From an uncultured Ignavibacteria bacterium (GTDB taxonomy: Bacteria > Bacteroidota > Ignavibacteria > Ignavibacteriales > Ignavibacteriaceae), in the NCBI GenBank assembly GCA_937996765.1, contig CALKUG010000391.1, forward strand, positions 1-6,492: 6,492 bases of DNA. The letters are read 5' to 3'. How positions within the stretch are numbered: position 1 is the first letter of the stretch; each line of letters opens with the position of its first letter. This document shows positions 1-3,858 of this stretch, piece after piece. The position numbers and the translations under genes are program-made. The notes under the pieces are model-generated. The model was not told where the DNA came from. It did no database searches and saw only the letters and a list, made by a program, of their open reading frames with translations.

Positions 1-53
1 AAGCTACGATTTCAGGAATTGAAAAGTATTCTGATTTAGAACCTTATTTATGA
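1..53 (+). CDS. 3' end of an unidentified upstream gene (partial)
   Basis: Reading from base 3, the frame is open for 16 codons and ends at TGA 51-53, giving the tail ATISGIEKYSDLEPYL. The TGA overlaps the ATG of the next gene as ATGA (50-53), an arrangement typical of translationally coupled genes in one operon. The other two + frames close earlier, at TGA 20-22 and TAG 37-39, without such an overlap. The tail is too short to assign to a family. That it is the end of a real gene is inferred from the overlap. Confidence 0.55.
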   Translation, partial: ATISGIEKYSDLEPYL

Positions 54-634
54 GTGAAGCAGCACAAAAAGTTATAAACGGTCTTATAATAGACACAAAA
101 ATATTCACTTTCAAGTTTACCTGTAAGTGCACCGGTGAGTGTTGTAATTACGGCGTTTATACTGATAAGTATGAATATGAAAAAATCATCTCATTGCAAG
201 ATGAGGTGTTAGCTTTCATGGATGATACACAAATAAAAGATACATCTGTTTGGTTCGAAGAACCATGCGAGGATGAGGAGATGCCGAGCGGTATCGCTGT
301 GGGCACAGAAGTTCACAACGGAAAATGTACTTTTTTGAATAAAGCCGGACATTGTGTTCTTCAATCGTTAGCAATAAGTAAAGGTGAGAATCCTTGGAAA
401 TATAAACCGTATTATTGCGTTTTATTTCCTCTTACCGTATATGAAGGAGCTCTTACTATTGATGATGAGCATATTGCTCGTACATCAGCTTGTAGTTTGA
501 ATAAGGACACTGATGTCACTATTTATGATAGCTGTCGTGAAGAATTAAAATATACACTTGGCGACGATGGGTTTATTGAATTAGAGAACTATCGTAAAGA
601 ATATCTCGATTCAATAACTTTTACAAGAGAGTAA
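50..634 (+). CDS. DUF3109/YkgJ-like cysteine-rich protein, putative metal-binding
   Basis: This encodes 194 residues, soluble, with no signal peptide or membrane segment visible. Ten cysteines are spread along it: C25, C27, C31, C32 (a CxCxxxCC cluster), C73, C93, C102, C123, C148 and C162. The phrase IDTKIFTFKFTCKCTGECC at the start, a KC-x-FL...HC segment (92-102) and the KPYYCVLFPL segment (119-128) resemble the DUF3109 family. That family is related to the YkgJ CxxCxxCC proteins, which are predicted, not proven, to chelate zinc or an iron-sulfur cluster. The first cluster here is CxC rather than the commoner CxxC. The start at ATG 50 has no good Shine-Dalgarno sequence but overlaps the upstream stop, so coupled re-initiation is likely. 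It sits 16 bases before fabG and is probably co-transcribed with it. No specific function can be named; family assignment is from memory of the motif pattern. Confidence 0.7.
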   Translation: MSEAAQKVINGLIIDTKIFTFKFTCKCTGECCNYGVYTDKYEYEKIISLQDEVLAFMDDTQIKDTSVWFEEPCEDEEMPSGIAVGTEVHNGKCTFLNKAGHCVLQSLAISKGENPWKYKPYYCVLFPLTVYEGALTIDDEHIARTSACSLNKDTDVTIYDSCREELKYTLGDDGFIELENYRKEYLDSITFTRE

Positions 635-650
635 AAAAGGAAGAATTAAA

Positions 651-1394
651 ATGAGATTAGTAGGAAAACGCGCTTTAGTAACCGGTGGAACCCGTGGTAT
701 TGGAAAAGCAGTTGTTGAAAAATTTATTCAAAACGGTTGCAAGGTAGTTTTTACTTATTTTAGTAGTGATGATGCTGCCCGTGCTATCGAAAAAGAATTT
801 AATATTGAAGAAGAAGTTGTGTGGGGTGTAAAAGCTGATGCTGCTAACCCGGCAGAAACTGAAGGCGTTATAAAATTTGCGCACGAAAAAATGGGCGGAC
901 TTGATATACTTGTCAATAATGCAGGTATTACAAAAGACAATCTCTTGATGCGTATGACTGAAGCAGATTTTGATGCAGTGGTTGACGCAAATCTTAAAGG
1001 TGTTTTCCTTTACACAAAACACGGTATGGGCGGAATGTTAAAACAACGCCACGGTAGAATTATCAATATCTCTTCTGTAGTTGGTGTTATTGGTAATGCA
1101 GGCCAATCTAATTACGCAGCATCAAAAGCGGGCGTTATAGGTTTCAGCAAATCAATGGCTAAAGAGCTTGCATCAAGAAACATTACTGTTAACGTGGTTG
1201 CTCCGGGATTTATTGAGACAGATATGACCGGTAAGCTCAACGATCAACAAAAAGAGCAGCTTTTTGCTAATATACCTTTAAAAAAGTTTGGTAAACCTGA
1301 GTATATTGCAGATGCTTGTTTGTTTTTGGCCTCTAACGAGGCAGAATATATCACCGGCCAAGTCCTTTGTGTGGACGGCGGAATGGTGATGTAA
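651..1394 (+). CDS. fabG: 3-oxoacyl-[acyl-carrier-protein] reductase
   Basis: FabG reduces 3-ketoacyl-ACP to 3-hydroxyacyl-ACP with NADPH in the cytosolic type II fatty-acid elongation cycle. The 247 residues form a complete classical short-chain dehydrogenase. The cofactor glycine motif TGGTRGIG is at 11-18, NNAG at 89-92, and the catalytic tetrad is N114, S142, Y155 and K159 (YAASK 155-159). The PGFIETDM segment is at 185-192 and the C-terminal VDGGMVM is typical of the family. R133 and R176 match, by alignment in my head, the two arginines that dock ACP in the E. coli enzyme, which supports a true FabG rather than another reductase. The start has a good Shine-Dalgarno AGGAAG at 638-643, seven bases before ATG. 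The gene follows the DUF3109-like gene by 16 bases and precedes acpP, the usual order. Its last 47 bases can fold into a hairpin directly before a run of nine T (separate entry). Confidence 0.97.
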   Translation: MRLVGKRALVTGGTRGIGKAVVEKFIQNGCKVVFTYFSSDDAARAIEKEFNIEEEVVWGVKADAANPAETEGVIKFAHEKMGGLDILVNNAGITKDNLLMRMTEADFDAVVDANLKGVFLYTKHGMGGMLKQRHGRIINISSVVGVIGNAGQSNYAASKAGVIGFSKSMAKELASRNITVNVVAPGFIETDMTGKLNDQQKEQLFANIPLKKFGKPEYIADACLFLASNEAEYITGQVLCVDGGMVM

Positions 1395-1405
1395 ACTTTT
1401 TTTTT
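1347..1405 (+). terminator. possible terminator/attenuator overlapping the end of fabG
   Basis: Bases 1347-1355 pair with 1385-1393 (nine pairs, one G-T). Inside this, 1362-1365 pair with 1373-1376 around a 7-base loop, with two optional C-G pairs between. An alternative fold uses the GC-rich bases 1354-1359 with 1377-1381. Three bases after the outer stem comes a run of nine T (1397-1405). This has the shape of an intrinsic terminator, but the stem lies in conserved fabG codons and includes the stop codon. Translating ribosomes would disrupt it, and part of the pairing may be chance. Confidence 0.4.
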
Positions 1406-1406
1406 C

Positions 1407-1443
1407 TGTAAATTGTTAAATAAATGTTCAATAATCATATAAC
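1407..1443 (+). promoter_or_regulatory. acpP: weak candidate promoter for acpP
   Basis: The 59 bases between the T-run after fabG and the acpP start are very AT-rich. Possible elements are TTGTTA at 1413-1418 with TATAAC at 1438-1443 (19-base spacer), or AATAAT at 1430-1435 with a poor upstream box near 1407. Neither is a strong sigma-70 match, and no clear Bacteroidota TAnnTTTG box is seen. The call rests mainly on position between a terminator-like element and a gene that is normally highly expressed. Confidence 0.25.
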
Positions 1444-1464
1444 CAAGACGAAGGAGACATACAG

Positions 1465-1701
1465 ATGGATGTCGAAGCAAAAGTAAAAGAAATCATCATA
1501 GAAAAATTAGGTTGTGATGAAGCTTTAGTAAAACCTGAAGCATCATTCACCAATGACCTCGGTGCAGATTCTTTAGACACCGTAGAGTTGATGATGGGTT
1601 TTGAGACAGCTTTCGATTTAAAAATTGAAGAAGAAGATGCTCAAAAAATTACAACTGTTGGAGACGCTGTAGCCTATATTCAAAAAGCTAAAGGCGAATA
1701 A
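1465..1701 (+). CDS. acpP: acyl carrier protein
   Basis: AcpP carries growing acyl chains as thioesters on a 4'-phosphopantetheine arm and is shuttled among the fatty-acid synthase enzymes in the cytosol. At 78 residues it has the family's usual length. The attachment site is S36 in the conserved DLGADSLDTVEL segment (31-42), and the small protein is strongly acidic, with the ITTVGDAVAYI helix near the C-terminus (62-72). A strong Shine-Dalgarno AAGGAGA at 1451-1457, seven bases before ATG, fits the high synthesis expected of ACP. One difference from E. coli AcpP is visible in recognition helix II: E41 and E47 are kept, but the positions equivalent to E48 and E49 are T48 and A49. The gene is separated from both neighbours by gaps of 70 and 82 bases that contain terminator-like hairpins, whereas the genes around it are packed closely. 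Confidence 0.98.
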   Translation: MDVEAKVKEIIIEKLGCDEALVKPEASFTNDLGADSLDTVELMMGFETAFDLKIEEEDAQKITTVGDAVAYIQKAKGE

Positions 1702-1708
1702 TTTTTTT

Positions 1709-1775
1709 ACCCCGGGTGTCGTTCCTTATGGATTCTCCCAACCATAGGGGTATTGATGCTCGGGGTTTTCTTTTT
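1709..1775 (+). terminator. intrinsic terminator/attenuator between acpP and fabF
   Basis: Bases 1709-1721 pair with 1754-1766 (13 pairs, four of them G-T, beginning ACCCCG/CGGGGT). After a small asymmetric internal loop (1722 against 1751-1753), 1723-1731 pair with 1742-1750 (nine pairs, two of them G-T). A 10-base loop, 1732-1741, closes the structure. The T-tract TTTTCTTTTT at 1766-1775 follows at once. The stem begins eight bases after the acpP stop. The C inside the T-tract and the G-T pairs may make it leaky, which is needed because fabF starts only nine bases later and no promoter fits in that space. Confidence 0.85.
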
Positions 1776-1779
1776 AGGA
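1776..1779 (+). promoter_or_regulatory. fabF: fabF ribosome binding site directly after the terminator T-tract
   Basis: AGGA at 1776-1779 lies four bases before the fabF ATG at 1784, a short spacing. It abuts the last T of the terminator tract, so a transcript that ends in the tract lacks both the binding site and fabF. Only read-through transcripts can be translated into FabF. Confidence 0.6.
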
Positions 1780-1783
1780 TAAA

Positions 1784-3028
1784 ATGAAACGTCGAGTTGT
1801 TATAACAGGACTTGGTGCAGTTACCCCCATAGGTGAAACACTAAGTGAATATTGGTCCGGGTTACTCTCCGGAAAAAACGGTGTTGGGCTTATAACCCGA
1901 TTTGATACCTCGTTGCATGATGTTAAGATTGCAGCAGAAGTAAAGAATTTTGACCCCATTAAATATATTGACTCTAAATCCATTCGACGTATGGATAGGT
2001 TCACACATTTTTCTATTTCAGCAGCTGTACAAGCGGTAGAAGATTCGGAAATCAATTTCGAATTGTTGGATAGAAATAGATGTGGGGTGATAATGGGAAG
2101 CGGAATTGGCGGTCTTAATACATTTGAAGACCAAACGGAGAAGTTTATTCTCGGCAATAAAAATCCTCGTGTACTTAGTCCTTTTTTCATCACAATGATG
2201 ATTTCAGATATAGCTCCAGGCTATGTTTCAATCCGTTACGGATTAAAAGGTCCCAATTATGCAACCACTTCTGCATGCGCAACAAGTTCGCACGCAATTG
2301 CTGATGCGTTTATGCACATACAACGTGGCTCAGCAGATGTTATGGTAGCAGGTGGTAGCGAGGCGGCGATTACTTCCGAAGGAATAGGTGGATTCTCGGT
2401 TATGCGTGCTCTTAGCAATAGGAACGATAGCCCTGAAACCGCATCTCGCCCTTTCGACAAAGAGAGAAACGGCTTTGTGATGGGTGAGGGTGGAGGTGCT
2501 GTTATTCTTGAAGAATACGAACACGCAAAAAAACGTGGCGCAAAAATTTATGCAGAGTTAGCCGGTATAGGTTTAACTGCAGATGCATTTCATATAACTG
2601 CCCCCGATACTAATGGAGATGGAGCAAGACGCTCTATGTTAGAATCCATTCGTGATGCGGGGTTAAAGATTGAAGACATTGACTATATCAATGCTCATGG
2701 AACATCCACAGAATTAAACGATGCTACCGAAACCAAAGCAATTAAAGCAGTTTTTGGCGAACATACAGATAACTTAATTGTCTCTTCCATAAAATCGATG
2801 ACGGGGCATTTGTTAGGTGCAGCCGGAGCAATTGAAGCAATTGCTACTGCCTTAACCGTAAAACACAATATTATCCCGCCAACAATGAATTTACAAAATC
2901 CTGACCCTGATTGCGATTTGAACTACAGTCCCAACTCGGTTACTAAAAAAACAGTCCATAATGCCATCAGCAATACTTTTGGTTTTGGCGGACACAATGC
3001 ATCTTTACTGTTAAGGAAAGTTGAGTAA
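1784..3028 (+). CDS. fabF: 3-oxoacyl-[acyl-carrier-protein] synthase II
   Basis: FabF is the elongating condensing enzyme (KAS II) that joins malonyl-ACP to acyl-ACP with loss of CO2, in the cytosol. The 414 residues cover the whole thiolase-fold enzyme. The nucleophile C165 is in TTSACATSSHA (161-171), the catalytic histidines are H305 (NAHGTST, 303-309) and H342 (MTGHLLGAAG, 339-348), and the conserved lysine is K337. The FGFGGHN loop at 399-405 corresponds to the gate near the active site. Length and the MKRRVVITGLG start match the family, so ATG 1784 is secure. The complete Cys-His-His set argues for a working elongation enzyme rather than a chain-length factor or KAS III. FabB and FabF are close relatives; the position after acpP supports FabF. 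Expression must come by read-through of the hairpin in front of it, unless a promoter lies within acpP. rnc begins five bases after its stop. Confidence 0.96.
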   Translation: MKRRVVITGLGAVTPIGETLSEYWSGLLSGKNGVGLITRFDTSLHDVKIAAEVKNFDPIKYIDSKSIRRMDRFTHFSISAAVQAVEDSEINFELLDRNRCGVIMGSGIGGLNTFEDQTEKFILGNKNPRVLSPFFITMMISDIAPGYVSIRYGLKGPNYATTSACATSSHAIADAFMHIQRGSADVMVAGGSEAAITSEGIGGFSVMRALSNRNDSPETASRPFDKERNGFVMGEGGGAVILEEYEHAKKRGAKIYAELAGIGLTADAFHITAPDTNGDGARRSMLESIRDAGLKIEDIDYINAHGTSTELNDATETKAIKAVFGEHTDNLIVSSIKSMTGHLLGAAGAIEAIATALTVKHNIIPPTMNLQNPDPDCDLNYSPNSVTKKTVHNAISNTFGFGGHNASLLLRKVE

Positions 3029-3035
3029 ACTTCTT
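3013..3035 (+). promoter_or_regulatory. rnc: small hairpin over the fabF stop and rnc start
   Basis: Bases 3018-3022 (AAGTT) pair with 3028-3032 (AACTT) around a 5-base loop. After a two-base bulge, 3013-3015 can pair with 3033-3035. This places the purine-rich AAGGA (3013-3017) and the first two bases of the rnc TTG codon in one weak stem. Ribosomes finishing fabF at 3026-3028 would open it, which suggests translational coupling. The stem is AT-rich and may be chance. Confidence 0.3.
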
Positions 3036-3789
3036 GTTTTTAGATTTCTTTAAAAAGCTCTTTCAACGTCCTGAGCCAAGAAAACTAACCAAATCACAAG
3101 TTCAACATCTTGAGTCCTTAATCGGGCACAAAATTAGCAACCACCAATACTACATCGAATCGCTTACGCATAGAAGTGCTGTTGATAAAAAAACTCTTAA
3201 AACATCTAATGAACGACTTGAATTTTTGGGAGACGCTGTTTTAGGGTTTATTGTTGCTGAACACCTCTTTAGTACATTCCCCTCGGTTCACGAAGGTGAA
3301 CTGACAAAAATGCGCGCAAACCTGGTGAATAAAAACACTTTGTTTGAAGCCGCGAAAGAAATTGACCTTTTTTCAATACTTATTATAAATAAAGACTTAC
3401 TTACAAGCGAAAATTTTGGTTACAAAACCATACTTGCCGATGCTTTTGAGGCGTTGGTAGGGGCAGTATATATGGATTGTGGTACGCCAATCACTACAAC
3501 ATTTGTAAAAGCATTTGTAATTGACCCGAACTTAAAGACCGGACGACATCTTGCTGATGAAAATTACAAAAGCCAGTTGTTGGAATACGTGCAAAGCCGA
3601 AGAATGGAAATGCCTAAGTATATACTTGTTGGTGAATCGGGTCCTGAACACGATAGAAGTTTTACTATGCAGGTAGTTGTGGGTGAAAGAGTATTAGGGC
3701 AAGGTGCAGGCAAGAATAAAAAATCTGCCGAGCAAGAAGCTGCTAAAGCAGCGTTACGCGCGCTACAATCTGATATTGAAGCTAACTAA
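3034..3789 (+). CDS. rnc: ribonuclease III
   Basis: RNase III cuts double-stranded RNA with Mg2+ as a homodimer, maturing rRNA precursors and turning over structured mRNAs. The 251 residues comprise a basic N-terminal extension (about 1-22), the RNase III domain (about 25-160) and a double-stranded-RNA-binding domain (about 177-246). The signature NERLEFLGDAVLG is at 59-71, with acidic residues E60, E63 and D67. The second metal-binding pair is D136 and E139 in LADAFEALVGA. The binding domain ends with the conserved GKNKKSAEQEAAKAAL (226-241). TTG 3034 is chosen because an in-frame TGA lies at 3022-3024, no ATG occurs before residue 93, and the domain needs residues from about 25 on. The site has only a weak GAG (3023-3025) as a Shine-Dalgarno at normal spacing; AAGGA (3013-3017) is too far. 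Coupling to fabF, five bases upstream, is therefore likely. Linkage of rnc to acpP-fabF is common in bacteria. Confidence 0.95.
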   Translation: MFLDFFKKLFQRPEPRKLTKSQVQHLESLIGHKISNHQYYIESLTHRSAVDKKTLKTSNERLEFLGDAVLGFIVAEHLFSTFPSVHEGELTKMRANLVNKNTLFEAAKEIDLFSILIINKDLLTSENFGYKTILADAFEALVGAVYMDCGTPITTTFVKAFVIDPNLKTGRHLADENYKSQLLEYVQSRRMEMPKYILVGESGPEHDRSFTMQVVVGERVLGQGAGKNKKSAEQEAAKAALRALQSDIEAN

Positions 3790-3803
3790 GTTTTAGCGTA
3801 ACT

Positions 3804-3832
3804 TTTATTTAAAATTTATAGTTATTTATATT
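3804..3832 (+). promoter_or_regulatory. gcvP: weak candidate promoter for gcvP
   Basis: The 69-base rnc-gcvP gap is AT-rich. TATATT at 3827-3832 matches five of six bases of a sigma-70 -10 box, and TTTATT at 3804-3809 is a poor -35 box at 17-base spacing. The gap is too short for a tandem glycine riboswitch and shows no convincing terminator after rnc, so gcvP could equally be transcribed from upstream. Confidence 0.3.
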
Positions 3833-3858
3833 GAACACTGAAAATTATTGGAATTAAT

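Noticed and set aside
675..1022. Open frames on the - strand opposite fabG (also 755-940 and 1244-1480)
   Set aside because: They lie opposite well-conserved fabG codons, have low-complexity Phe/Ser/Cys-rich translations, and lack ribosome binding sites and recognisable motifs.
1774..2524. Open frames on the - strand opposite fabF (1774-2193, 2257-2460, 2330-2524)
   Set aside because: They are antisense to a complete, motif-rich fabF and show no domain or start signal of their own.
3781..3810. Small hairpins after rnc (GCTAA/TTAGC and AAGTT/AACTT) as a terminator
   Set aside because: Each stem has only five mostly A-T pairs, they exclude each other, and the following T-run is short and broken.
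3790..3858. Glycine riboswitch before gcvP
   Set aside because: The gap is 69 AT-rich bases, too short for the tandem aptamers, and no conserved GC-rich stems are visible.
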